Below are positions 51,956-60,697 of a stretch of 64,000 nt of DNA, in pieces. Position 1 is the first letter of the stretch, and every line of letters begins with the position of its first letter. A model generated the notes under the pieces. The model was given only the letters and a program-made list of their open reading frames with translations, was not told the origin of the DNA and did not search any database. Origin of the DNA: Aliidiomarina taiwanensis (GTDB lineage: Bacteria; Pseudomonadota; Gammaproteobacteria; Enterobacterales; Alteromonadaceae); assembly GCF_003987015.1 (NCBI RefSeq), contig NZ_PIPQ01000005.1:62001-126000 (forward strand), read 5' to 3'. The position numbers and the translations under genes are program-made.

Positions 51956-52993
51956 TTAGCCGGCAACCAAACAATTCTTGCCGGCTTTCTTGGCTTGGTA
52001 TAAACGGTCGTCGGCCAACTGAATCAGTTTTTCCATGGTCTCTACAGACTCGTTGACCACAGCTGCTCCCATACTAACCGTTACCTTTCGGTTGTTTACT
52101 AACGGCTTTTCATTGAGTGCATGAATAATTCGGTCTGCTAATTGCGTCACCTCTGACAAGCTTGTATTTGGACAAACAAGTAAAAATTCTTCTCCTCCCC
52201 ATCGCCCAACAATGTCTTGCTCCCGCACCATAGAAGTTAACAAGCCAGCCAAAGCCTGCAGCACCTTGTCGCCAATTAAGTGCCCCTCCTCATCATTTAT
52301 TGCTTTAAAGTTATCTATATCCAGAAGGAGTACAGACGTGTGTTGGTCATGTGCGCGTGAAGAACTGAGTAGATCCTCGAGCTTTTTGTCTATGTGCAAA
52401 CGGTTGTGCAGCGAGGTCAGCGGGTCTGTTACGGACAGCTTCTCAAGTCTTGTATAAGCCATACGACGCGATGTTTCGTAGTGTCTTAGCAGCAGTATTT
52501 GCGCCACCCCTACCTCAATAAAGTTTAGAAAAGCACCTAGTGTTAACTCGCCCGAAATACCACTTTCCAAGAAGCCTTTTAGCATCGTAGCGGAGCACAC
52601 AAGAACCCCAGTAGTGAACCAAGCTCCAGCTTGAGGACCGAGCAGAAAAAAAGCGATAGGAGGAAAAACAGACACCCAAAGAAAAGAATAGTTACTGCCT
52701 TGAGATAAGTAAGCAAACGTCATCAGAAGAAGCGCAAGAACACTAACCACCAACCAACGCGCGAGAGCAAAGTCACCACGTCGACTGACATAAAAGTAAA
52801 GCAGCCCCGTAAGAATAAATCCTGCAAAGTCGAAAACTGCAATATGCGGTGCGTCTATCACTGTTATGTTTAATATAGCAGTTAAACCAAACACGCCGAA
52901 AAAAACCAACAGTATGCTGTAAAGTAGTCCCGCTTGATGATATTCAGGATCATCCTTTCCTATATTTGGGTGGTACTTGCGCCAAAATTTCAT
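51956..52993 (-). CDS. Membrane-bound GGDEF diguanylate cyclase
   Basis: 345 aa. The N-terminal half holds about five or six transmembrane helices (residues ~25-180), with no recognised sensor domain. The GGDEF domain (~190-345) has DPLTSLHNRLHIDKKLEDLL, VLLLDIDNFKAINDEEGH, the active site RWGGEEFLLV, an inhibitory-site REQD five residues before it, and VSMGAAVV. It would make cyclic di-GMP in response to a membrane signal. No phosphodiesterase gene adjoins it. Confidence 0.92.
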   Translation of the reverse strand: MKFWRKYHPNIGKDDPEYHQAGLLYSILLVFFGVFGLTAILNITVIDAPHIAVFDFAGFILTGLLYFYVSRRGDFALARWLVVSVLALLLMTFAYLSQGSNYSFLWVSVFPPIAFFLLGPQAGAWFTTGVLVCSATMLKGFLESGISGELTLGAFLNFIEVGVAQILLLRHYETSRRMAYTRLEKLSVTDPLTSLHNRLHIDKKLEDLLSSSRAHDQHTSVLLLDIDNFKAINDEEGHLIGDKVLQALAGLLTSMVREQDIVGRWGGEEFLLVCPNTSLSEVTQLADRIIHALNEKPLVNNRKVTVSMGAAVVNESVETMEKLIQLADDRLYQAKKAGKNCLVAG

Positions 52994-53053
52994 AAGGACC
53001 TTTTTCCTTGGTTTTATTTAGCTAACTCTAGCCTACAAAATAAAGCTTATAGC

Positions 53054-53785
53054 TTAATCGTAGTCTGTCAGTTTGTTGTAACGAATCATATCCCGCAGCT
53101 CCTCGCCGTATGCCACACCCCGCTCTGAATAACGGCTTAAACCATGGCTTAACTCGATACCGGAAACGGTTTTTCCTTCACTGCGTAATTGCGCCCGAAT
53201 AGCACGTAGCTCTTCATACGCAGTATGGCGGTTTAAGTTCAGTATATAGCTTTGAACTGAGTCTTTCGGGGTTTCGAAAACCGCCACTTCGTGGGTTTTG
53301 TTAGCGCCACGGCCCTGCGGCACAATGCCACAGCCCTTGCTAAAACACCATTGACCAAAGTAGTTGTTGCCTTCTCGCGCAAAGCGGGACGTGCCCCAAG
53401 CACTTTCATTCGCACTTTGCGCCAAAGCCAGGGAGGGTGGTATCCGGTCAACACGCTCTAGCATGGCCTGGCAGAAGCCTTCAGCACCTAATATGTCTTT
53501 CAAATAATATTTTTCAGCCAAACGCTGCATGAGAACAGTGTGGGTATTCCCTACGCTACAGGCTTGTTCTATTTGTGCCCGCTCATTCATAATTTCCGCG
53601 TTAATTTCTGTGATAATAGGCGCAAAGTAAGCAAAAAAAGCAGCTTTCCGCTCAGGTCCCGCTGCGTATTCAGAGAAGTCAGGTATAAACACCTCCTCTT
53701 CTTTTTGCGTGGTCAGCCAAAACAATGTGCCTAGCACCACAAAAACCACAACCGCTATAAGCAGTAATTTATTTTTCATCCACAT
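53054..53785 (-). CDS. Bax-like glucosaminidase-domain protein
   Basis: 243 aa. One N-terminal membrane anchor (LLLIAVVVFVVLGTLFWLT) leads into a periplasmic part. The glucosaminidase/FlgJ-like fold (residues ~95-200) has RVDRIPPSLALAQSANESAWGTSRFAREGNNYFGQWCFSKGCG with the catalytic Glu of ANESAWG. It resembles E. coli Bax. It would cut peptidoglycan glycan strands. Last gene of the leftward operon; the GTG at 53791 overlaps the previous stop, and the ATG at 53785 lies 9 bases behind AAAGGA. Confidence 0.85.
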   Translation of the reverse strand: MWMKNKLLLIAVVVFVVLGTLFWLTTQKEEEVFIPDFSEYAAGPERKAAFFAYFAPIITEINAEIMNERAQIEQACSVGNTHTVLMQRLAEKYYLKDILGAEGFCQAMLERVDRIPPSLALAQSANESAWGTSRFAREGNNYFGQWCFSKGCGIVPQGRGANKTHEVAVFETPKDSVQSYILNLNRHTAYEELRAIRAQLRSEGKTVSGIELSHGLSRYSERGVAYGEELRDMIRYNKLTDYD

Positions 53786-53787
53786 AT

Positions 53788-54609
53788 TCACTTATCCTTT
53801 TTTTGTTTCGGTGTGGCCGTAAAAGGGATTTTCAAAAGCCCCCATAAAGACGTGGTTAGTCTAGCATCTCGATACTCATACAGGCCTATATCTATCTTGT
53901 CGGAGCCCGCCTTCGGCACAGGGGTAAAGCTATTGAATAGGTGGTCCCACCAACTCACACTAAACCCATAGTTACTGTTGGTTTCTTCTTTTTCAACACT
54001 ATGGTGAATACGGTGTAATTCTTGTGTAATAAGTACTTTACGCACCTGCCGCTCGATAGGGGCTGGTAAAGCCACATTGCCATGGTTAAATAGCGAGCAC
54101 GCATTCAAAATAATTTCAAAGACAATAATGGCCAGTGCCGGTGCACCTAACAACACCACAGCCACCAGTTTGATTAAAAAGCTCAGCACCATTTCCACAG
54201 GATGGAAGCGCAGCCCTGTGGTCACATCAAAGTCTGGGTCCGTATGGTGCACGCGGTGCAAACGCCACAACACAGGCACACGGTGAAACATTCGGTGCTG
54301 CCAGTAAATCAACATATCGAGCAGAAGCACACTCAGCACCACCGCAAGCCACGAGGGCACACGCTGTGCCACTTCCGGCACATTGAAGAAGCCCACAGAA
54401 CCTTGTGCTGCCCACAGCGCTATGCCTGTTAAGCCAAGGGGTGCCAGCACTCGCATAATCAACGTGCCAATAAAAATAATGCCGAGGTTGCTGGGCCAGC
54501 GCACTTTTCGGGGAAAACGGCTGTGGCGTTTCGGTGCGAGCATTTCCCACAGCACCATCAACACGAGCACGCCTATAAATACCCCTAAACGCCATGTTGT
54601 TTCTGTCAT
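53788..54609 (-). CDS. Fatty acid hydroxylase / sterol desaturase family membrane enzyme
   Basis: 273 aa di-iron membrane enzyme. Several hydrophobic helices are present, with the eight-histidine pattern of the family: HRMFH, HRVHH, HPVE with NHGN, and HRIHHS followed by NSNYGFSVSWWDHLF. It could hydroxylate or desaturate a lipid chain; the substrate is not known. The start at MTETTWRL follows GGAGG and overlaps the ynjF stop by four bases. A longer frame is not supported. It stands between lipid-type enzyme YnjF and Bax. Confidence 0.88.
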   Translation of the reverse strand: MTETTWRLGVFIGVLVLMVLWEMLAPKRHSRFPRKVRWPSNLGIIFIGTLIMRVLAPLGLTGIALWAAQGSVGFFNVPEVAQRVPSWLAVVLSVLLLDMLIYWQHRMFHRVPVLWRLHRVHHTDPDFDVTTGLRFHPVEMVLSFLIKLVAVVLLGAPALAIIVFEIILNACSLFNHGNVALPAPIERQVRKVLITQELHRIHHSVEKEETNSNYGFSVSWWDHLFNSFTPVPKAGSDKIDIGLYEYRDARLTTSLWGLLKIPFTATPKQKKDK

Positions 54610-55244
54610 TCTGTCCTCCGCTTTGTCTTCTGCTCTGCTTGCTTTAGGGTGCGGTAGCCCATGCTCAAACGCGAGCCCGCGGTAACCCAACAAGCACCTG
54701 CAAATACGTACGCCATGATTGGAAAGTGCTGTGGCCACAAGCAAAAGGCCACAAAGGCCGCCATGGTTTCAAAACCTTCCGTTAAGCCGCCCATATAGTT
54801 CAGCGACTTATGCGGGTACAAGGGATTTGAAATCCCATGCTTGGCTGCCAAGCTAGCAAAGGCCAAAAAGGTAGAGCCAGTGGCCATAAAGGTGACAAGC
54901 AAAAGCCCTGCAGCTAGCCCATTCTGTTCGGGCGCAGCCAATAAAAAGCCAAAGACCACGGCGCTATAAAATATAAAGTCCAGCACTATGTCTAAATAGC
55001 CACCGGCGTCTGTGCGCTCGGTTCGACGGGCTATGGCACCGTCTAAGCCGTCGGCCAGCCGGTTCAGCAGAATCGCACACAGGGCCAGGGTGTACTGTTC
55101 AAACGCTAAGGCTGGCACCGCCAGCAGCCCAAGCACAAAGCCAGCAATGGTCATTGTGTCGGCGCCAACCCCCAACCGCACGCATGCAGCCGCGGGCTTC
55201 TCCAGTAACTTGCGCGTAATGGGGGTTATCTTCGCATCAAGCAT
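54606..55244 (-). CDS. ynjF: CDP-alcohol phosphatidyltransferase family protein YnjF
   Basis: 212 aa integral membrane enzyme. The CDP-alcohol phosphotransferase signature is present: ADGLDGAIARR then TDAGGYLDIVLD, i.e. four Asp at the expected spacing. Six membrane segments follow. E. coli YnjF, in the same gene neighbourhood (ynjBCDEF), is its likely counterpart. It would build a phospholipid head group. The start at 55244 follows GGGAGG and overlaps ynjD by 8 bases. ynjE (a sulfurtransferase) is missing between ynjD and ynjF. Confidence 0.85.
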   Translation of the reverse strand: MLDAKITPITRKLLEKPAAACVRLGVGADTMTIAGFVLGLLAVPALAFEQYTLALCAILLNRLADGLDGAIARRTERTDAGGYLDIVLDFIFYSAVVFGFLLAAPEQNGLAAGLLLVTFMATGSTFLAFASLAAKHGISNPLYPHKSLNYMGGLTEGFETMAAFVAFCLWPQHFPIMAYVFAGACWVTAGSRLSMGYRTLKQAEQKTKRRTE

Positions 55245-55896
55245 CGACCACCTCCCTGTGGCCATTCACTGTGAGAATACGGCCACGTGCGTCCGCCTTG
55301 TCATGGGTGACCAACAAGGTCGGCATGTGTTTTTCTTCCAGTTGTGTGAAGGTCCAGCTGCGCACTTCTTGCCTTAATGCCGCGTCTAAAGCGGAAAAAG
55401 GCTCGTCGAGCAACATGGCTTGTGGCTCAGCCAACAAGGTGCATAGCAGCGCAATGCGTGCATACTGACCACCGCTCAAACTCTCTGGGTACGCATGCCA
55501 CTTATCACCCAGTCCCAGCGCTCGTAATTGCGTTAAGGCTTGTTGCTGTTGTTGCAAACGCGGCTGTTGGCTGCGCGCGCCCTGTGCAAACATGCAGTTT
55601 TCCGCCACGGTCAAGTGGGGAAACAGCCCGCCCTGTTGAAACATCATGCCTAACTGGCGCTGACCTATGGGCAGACAGGTTAGGTCCACGTCATGCAGGC
55701 ACACCTGCCCTGAAATATGAAAATTTGGCAATGGCTCGCCTAATAACCAGCGTAGCAAAGTGGACTTGCCAACACCGCTCGGGCCCATCAAAGTGACCAC
55801 CTCACCGGCCTGAACCGTCAGCGCCGGAATGCGTAACAAGGGCGCTTCGGGGTCTGCGCCTCGGCTGTAAATGGTCACATTACGCATGCTCAGCAT
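55237..55896 (-). CDS. ynjD: ABC transporter ATP-binding subunit YnjD
   Basis: 219 aa. Walker A LMGPSGVGKSTLLRWL, signature LSGGQYARIALL, Walker B MLLDEPFSALD, switch His TLLVTHDKADA. It is closest in type to thiamine/iron-like uptake ATPases (YnjD/ThiQ). It partners the YnjC permease (17-base overlap) and the YnjB binding protein. The start follows AAAGGA by 7 bases. Confidence 0.92.
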   Translation of the reverse strand: MLSMRNVTIYSRGADPEAPLLRIPALTVQAGEVVTLMGPSGVGKSTLLRWLLGEPLPNFHISGQVCLHDVDLTCLPIGQRQLGMMFQQGGLFPHLTVAENCMFAQGARSQQPRLQQQQQALTQLRALGLGDKWHAYPESLSGGQYARIALLCTLLAEPQAMLLDEPFSALDAALRQEVRSWTFTQLEEKHMPTLLVTHDKADARGRILTVNGHREVVDA

Positions 55897-57493
55897 AGCT
55901 TTTCCTTTTTAGTCCACCTGCTCCTAAGAATACCAACAAGGGTAACAGCATTTGCAACAAGGCATACAAACTTCCTATGCGCCAGTCGCCACCACTTGCC
56001 ACACTCACCGCTTCTGTTGTTAAGCTGCTTACCTGCCCTTGGCCTAACCACTGGGTGGGCACATATTGGGCAATGCTTACGGCAAAGGCGACAGCATAAG
56101 CGGCTAACAGGGGCTGCTTGAGCATAGGTAACAACACCCGCCACCAGGCCTGTCGTGCGCTGTACCCTAAGCTTTGCGCCTTCACTAGCCAGTGCCTATT
56201 AAACCCCATATAAGCCCCGTGCAACACCAGGTAAGCATAGGGAAAGGTGTACACCGTATGGGCCCAAAGCACCCACAAAGCAGGGCCTTGAGTACTCCCT
56301 AACAGCAGCTGCCACCCCAACACCAAGGGCACCTGCGGCATAAACAAAGCCACTAACAGCAGCCATTGACGCTGCTGTTTTCCCCGTTGGCATTGCTGCT
56401 CTAACACCACGACAGCCGCCACCGTACCGAAAAGGGCCGACAGCAAAGCGAAACTCAAACTCGCCTGGGCGGGGGCCAGAATAAAGGGCCATTCTTGTTG
56501 CCAGAGACTCACCGAAAGCTGGGAAGGCCAAAGAGCAGGATAAAACCACTGGGTTGCGAGACTTTGTACCAGCAGCACCAGCACCACAGCAACCGCCAAC
56601 CCTGCCAAAGCATACCAAGCAAACCTGGGCACAGGCCGCAGTTTCTGCGCTTTCGTGCTTGGCCTGAGGGGTTTGTTGCGCACACAAAACGCGTAACAGC
56701 GTGCATGCCTGCGGTTCAACAGCAGTAATAGCCCCGACACAGCTAGCAATAACCAAGCCCCCACAAGGGCATTGGCTTGCTGTTCGGGAGCAAACTGAAA
56801 AGACCATGCAAACACCTGCTGGGCCAGCACAGGCTGCAGGTTATTCCCCAGCAACAGGGGTATGTCCACCACAGACACAGAATAAATAACCACAGCAGCC
56901 ATGGGTAAGGTTAACCGTTGCAGCAATTCCGGAACTAACACCCGCCACCAGGCTTGTTGTTGGCTGTAGCCATAGCTTTGGGCTTGCACAAGCCACGCCT
57001 GGCTCGGTAGTTGTTTTAATTGCGCGGCTATCATTAACAGCAAAAAAGGCAGCTCTTTGAGCACCAGCACCAAGGTTAAACTAAACAATGACTTTTCCGG
57101 CAAAGGCCAACCTTGAGGAGGCAAAGGCCACCAGCCGGTAAGCTGCTCGAACACCCGTAACAACCAGCCCGACGGACTAAATAACAACAGCATTCCCACG
57201 GCAAAAGCCACGTGTGGCACAGCCAATAAGGGCGCTAATACTTGCTGTATGCGGGGCCTGCGCAATAGGCTCGGTGCCATCCACAGGGCGAGGTAGCAAG
57301 CTACTAAAGGCGCCGCAACCGCCAGCACTAAACTGTTCAGAAGCACGCTAGGCATGGCGGCAAGCACAAACATGGCCTGTCCAACACCTTCAACACCCAG
57401 CCTGGCGGTTTGCCAAACAAGGTAAAGCACCCCTGCCACCACGGGCAAAGCTATTAGCAGCAGCTGAAAAACTACTGAAAGCGCGCGGACCAT
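55880..57493 (-). CDS. ynjC: ABC transporter permease YnjC (double domain)
   Basis: 537 aa with two repeated permease halves of six membrane helices each. Both halves carry the EAA-type loop: QAQSYGYSQQQAWWRVLVPEL near residue 180 and KAQSLGYSARQAWWRVLLPML near 455. A cytoplasmic linker of ~40 residues (KPLRPSTKAQKLRPVP) lies between. This ThiP/YnjC/FbpB-like arrangement is typical of uptake systems. The start overlaps ynjB by 22 bases. Confidence 0.92.
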   Translation of the reverse strand: MVRALSVVFQLLLIALPVVAGVLYLVWQTARLGVEGVGQAMFVLAAMPSVLLNSLVLAVAAPLVACYLALWMAPSLLRRPRIQQVLAPLLAVPHVAFAVGMLLLFSPSGWLLRVFEQLTGWWPLPPQGWPLPEKSLFSLTLVLVLKELPFLLLMIAAQLKQLPSQAWLVQAQSYGYSQQQAWWRVLVPELLQRLTLPMAAVVIYSVSVVDIPLLLGNNLQPVLAQQVFAWSFQFAPEQQANALVGAWLLLAVSGLLLLLNRRHARCYAFCVRNKPLRPSTKAQKLRPVPRFAWYALAGLAVAVVLVLLVQSLATQWFYPALWPSQLSVSLWQQEWPFILAPAQASLSFALLSALFGTVAAVVVLEQQCQRGKQQRQWLLLVALFMPQVPLVLGWQLLLGSTQGPALWVLWAHTVYTFPYAYLVLHGAYMGFNRHWLVKAQSLGYSARQAWWRVLLPMLKQPLLAAYAVAFAVSIAQYVPTQWLGQGQVSSLTTEAVSVASGGDWRIGSLYALLQMLLPLLVFLGAGGLKRKSYAEHA

Positions 57494-58545
57494 TGCTGTT
57501 CCAGGTAACGTTGCCAGCTTGCGTGGAATTCCTGCGCCGCTGGCAGCAAGGGCTCGGCGGCTTCAGCCAATACACTCGGGTCGCCCCAGCGGTTTGGATC
57601 GGCTTTTCGCAGTTGGGCTCGTTCTGAAAGCAGAAACTCAATAACTTGCTTGGCCATTTCAGGGTTTTTCGCCCCTTTCGGAATGGCTAAGTAATGGGTG
57701 TTGGTAATAGCGCCCCCGCGGAAACGATGCCGTTGAATACCGGTGGGCAAACGGCCCGTACGCACCAAGGTTTTATAGTCGTTAGGGTTAAAGCTTACGG
57801 CCATGACCAGTTGCCCTTGTGCTAAGTAGTTCACTTGTTCGCCGGCAGAGGCAGGAAAGCTTCGGCCCTGCTGCCACAGGTGTGGGTGCAGCTCCGTTAA
57901 AAAGCGCCATAGCGGGGCGGTTAATGCAGCCGCATTCACCTGTTGCACCGGCTGTTGAAACACCTGAGCCTGCTCGGGCTGCAAGGCTAACAGCAAAGAC
58001 TTCAGAAAGGTGGTGCCATGAAAGTCGGGGGGCTTTGGGTAGCTCAGCCGCCCGGGAAAGCGTTGTGCCGCTTGCAGCAAGTCTGCTGCTGTAATTGATT
58101 CCTCAGAAAACACGGGGGCACGGGCCAGCAGGTTAAACTGCCCCACACCCCAAGGTACTTCTAAGCCAGTAACGGGCTCGCCAAAGTCGTGCTGCCACTG
58201 AAGCTGTGGGTTAAGCGCCGCCACAGCTGCTATGTCGTCCACAATGTTCTGCAGTGCCCCGGCCGCTTTGAGCGCATGAAAGTTTTCACCGTTAATCCAA
58301 ATAAGGTCAGCGTTAGAGTGGCCTGCAGTTATTTGCTTGACCACCTCGGCAATGTCCGCCACCTTGTTGTGTCGCAGCTGAATACCTTCCGCTCTTAATT
58401 CTTGTTGTACCCAGCGCATGTAAGTGCTTACTTGCGGCGAACCACCCCAGCCATAAAAGTGCACTTGTCCTGCCTGTGCAGAGGCATAGGGAGCGGTTAA
58501 CAAAACGGCAAGCGCCAGCAAACGTAAGCGAATGAACCTGCGCAT
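57472..58545 (-). CDS. ynjB: ABC transporter periplasmic binding protein YnjB
   Basis: 357 aa. Signal peptide of about 26 residues (RLLALAVLLTAPYASAQA). The mature protein is a type II periplasmic binding protein: VHFYGWGGSPQVSTYMRWVQQ, ADLIWINGENFHALKAAG, KPPDFHGTTFLKSLL and FNPNDYKTLVRTGRLP, as in YnjB. The ligand is unknown; thiamine- or metal-like compounds have been suggested for relatives by family only. The gene is one base behind the flavoreductase fusion. Confidence 0.9.
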   Translation of the reverse strand: MRRFIRLRLLALAVLLTAPYASAQAGQVHFYGWGGSPQVSTYMRWVQQELRAEGIQLRHNKVADIAEVVKQITAGHSNADLIWINGENFHALKAAGALQNIVDDIAAVAALNPQLQWQHDFGEPVTGLEVPWGVGQFNLLARAPVFSEESITAADLLQAAQRFPGRLSYPKPPDFHGTTFLKSLLLALQPEQAQVFQQPVQQVNAAALTAPLWRFLTELHPHLWQQGRSFPASAGEQVNYLAQGQLVMAVSFNPNDYKTLVRTGRLPTGIQRHRFRGGAITNTHYLAIPKGAKNPEMAKQVIEFLLSERAQLRKADPNRWGDPSVLAEAAEPLLPAAQEFHASWQRYLEQQWSARFQ

Positions 58546-58546
58546 A

Positions 58547-60688
58547 TTACCCTCGGCGCCAACGATGATATTTCGCTACCCATTCTAGCAGCTTCTCGGG
58601 CGCGTGGGCGCGCTTCCACTCGCCCGCCACGTACTTGTTGGCTTCCGCCAAAGTCGGGTAACTGTGAATGGTGCCCAGTATTTTATTCAGGCCAATGCCG
58701 TGCTTCATGGCCAGCACATACTCGGCTAAAAGCTCGCCCGCCTGCGGCCCGACAATGTTAACCCCTAAAATGGTGTCTTTGCCTGGCTTGGTCAGTACTT
58801 TCACGCGGCCATAGGCACTGTTATCGGCGATGGCACGATCTAGCTCGCTCATGTCGTAGCAGGTGACCTCGTAATCCAAACCTTGTGCCTGCGCTTGCTG
58901 CTCGGTCAAGCCCACATTGGCCACTTGCGGCGTGGTGTACGTCACCCACGGAATAACGGAATAGTCCGCCTTAAAGGTTTTGAACATACCGAACAAAGCA
59001 TTGACCGAAGCATACCAAGCCTGGTGCGATGCCACATGGGTAAACTGGAACGGCCCGGCCACATCGCCACAGGCGTAAATGTTTGGAAAGTTGGTTTGCA
59101 TTAGCGCATTGGTTGTCACCGTGCGATTGGTGTGAACGCCCAGCTCTTCAAGCCCAAATCCGGTTATATTCGGCTGTCGCCCAACGGCTATCAATGCTTT
59201 ATCGAAAGGAAGTGCCACTTCTTCGCCGTTATGCTCCGCAATAAGCACCGACTCGCTTTGGCGCTGCTCAAACCGCAGGGCCTTGTGATTCAACTTGGTG
59301 TTTACACCCTCGGCCGCAAGGCGTGTTGCTAGTAATTGGGCGGTATCTGCGTCTTCTTGCGCCATTAAACGTTCGGCCATTTCCACCTGAGTCACCTGCG
59401 ACCCTAAACGCTGAAACGCTTGGGAAAGCTCACAGCCAATGGGGCCGCCACCTAATACCAATAAACGCTTCGGCAGCTCTTTTAAGTCCCACAGGGTGTC
59501 GGAGGTGAGGTAGTCTACCTCGTCTAAACCGGGCAGCGCGGGTACCAGGGGCTTCGCACCCGTGGCAATAATAATACTGCGCGTGGTCATGCGTTTGGTT
59601 TCGCCGTTTTGGGTCACCTCCACTTCCCAAGGCGAGACAATGCGCGCCTCGCCCACCTCTACATTCACACCTAGTTTGGTGTAGCGCTCTATAGAGTCGT
59701 GAGGTTCAATTTCTTTGATGACCGCATGTACTTGTTCCATCACTTTTTTAAAGTCGACGGTGACTTCACCAACATTCACCCCCACACCCTCGGCCTGGCG
59801 AGCGTTATGGGCCAACGCGGCAACATGCAATAGCGCTTTAGAAGGAACACACCCCGTATTCAAACAGTCGCCGCCCATTTGGTGTTTTTCTATAAGGGTG
59901 ACTTTAGCTTTTACCGCCGCCGCTATGTAAGCGCTGACCAACCCGCCAGAGCCTGCACCAATTACCACGAGGTTGTTGTCAAAAGACCTTGGCTTGGTAA
60001 AACCTTGGTACACTTGGCGCCGCTTCACCAGACCAAGCACAAACTTAGCCAGCAAGGGCATAACCCCAAGCAGGGCAAATGCGCCCAACAAGTCGAGGGA
60101 CACGACATCGCTTAACTGGGTGACTTGCGCCAACTGAGTGCCCGCATTAATAAACACGGCTGCGCCCAGCAGCATACCCACCTGACTAACCCAGTAATAA
60201 GTCCACACTTTTATGCTGGTCAGCCCCATAAGAAGGTTGATCATAAAAAACGGAAAGACAGGCACCAAGCGTAGGCTTAATAGGTAAAACGCACCGTCGC
60301 GGGCTATGCCTTGGTTGATGGTGTTCAAGCGAGCCCCAAACTTTTTCTGCACCCAGTCTCGCAGCAAGAAACGAGCACTTAAAAAGGAAAGCAGCGCGCC
60401 TAACGAAGCCGCAAAGCTGGCTAATAATAAGCCCCAACCAAAACCAAAAATAGCGCCAGCCCCCAGAGTGAGCACGGCCGCTCCTGGCAGTGACAAGGCG
60501 GTGGCAACCACATAGATCACAAAGTAAGCGGCAAACATGGCCAATGGGTGTTCAACAAATAACTGCTGTAACTGCAGTTGCTGCTGCTTCAGCATGTCCA
60601 AGGACAAGTAGTGAGTGGCGTCTAAGGTAAAGGCTGCAAACAGCAACCCGGCAATGACCAATAACAGCACAATTTTCTTCAATGACAT
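58547..60688 (-). CDS. Fusion of TMEM64/TVP38 (DedA-like) membrane domain and a pyridine-nucleotide disulfide oxidoreductase
   Basis: 713 aa. Residues ~1-235 form a TVP38/TMEM64/SNARE-associated membrane domain (ALSLPGAAVLTLGAGAIFGFGWG, FLSARFLLRDWV). Residues ~240-713 form a mercuric-reductase-like flavoprotein: VVIGAGSGGLVSAYIAA (FAD), the redox pair GGDCLNTGCVPSKAL, NAD motif LVLGGGPIGCELSQAF, YACGDVAG and the dimer part THVASHQAWY. The HMA metal-binding head of true MerA is absent. The two parts occur fused in other gammaproteobacteria. The reaction is unknown. The start at the second ATG is 6 bases behind AAGGA. Confidence 0.9.
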   Translation of the reverse strand: MSLKKIVLLLVIAGLLFAAFTLDATHYLSLDMLKQQQLQLQQLFVEHPLAMFAAYFVIYVVATALSLPGAAVLTLGAGAIFGFGWGLLLASFAASLGALLSFLSARFLLRDWVQKKFGARLNTINQGIARDGAFYLLSLRLVPVFPFFMINLLMGLTSIKVWTYYWVSQVGMLLGAAVFINAGTQLAQVTQLSDVVSLDLLGAFALLGVMPLLAKFVLGLVKRRQVYQGFTKPRSFDNNLVVIGAGSGGLVSAYIAAAVKAKVTLIEKHQMGGDCLNTGCVPSKALLHVAALAHNARQAEGVGVNVGEVTVDFKKVMEQVHAVIKEIEPHDSIERYTKLGVNVEVGEARIVSPWEVEVTQNGETKRMTTRSIIIATGAKPLVPALPGLDEVDYLTSDTLWDLKELPKRLLVLGGGPIGCELSQAFQRLGSQVTQVEMAERLMAQEDADTAQLLATRLAAEGVNTKLNHKALRFEQRQSESVLIAEHNGEEVALPFDKALIAVGRQPNITGFGLEELGVHTNRTVTTNALMQTNFPNIYACGDVAGPFQFTHVASHQAWYASVNALFGMFKTFKADYSVIPWVTYTTPQVANVGLTEQQAQAQGLDYEVTCYDMSELDRAIADNSAYGRVKVLTKPGKDTILGVNIVGPQAGELLAEYVLAMKHGIGLNKILGTIHSYPTLAEANKYVAGEWKRAHAPEKLLEWVAKYHRWRRG

Positions 60689-60697
60689 GCACATTCC

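Noticed and set aside
58547-60688. A true mercuric reductase (merA) and mercury operon
   Set aside because: No HMA head, no merR/T/P genes, and the reductase is fused to a TMEM64 domain.
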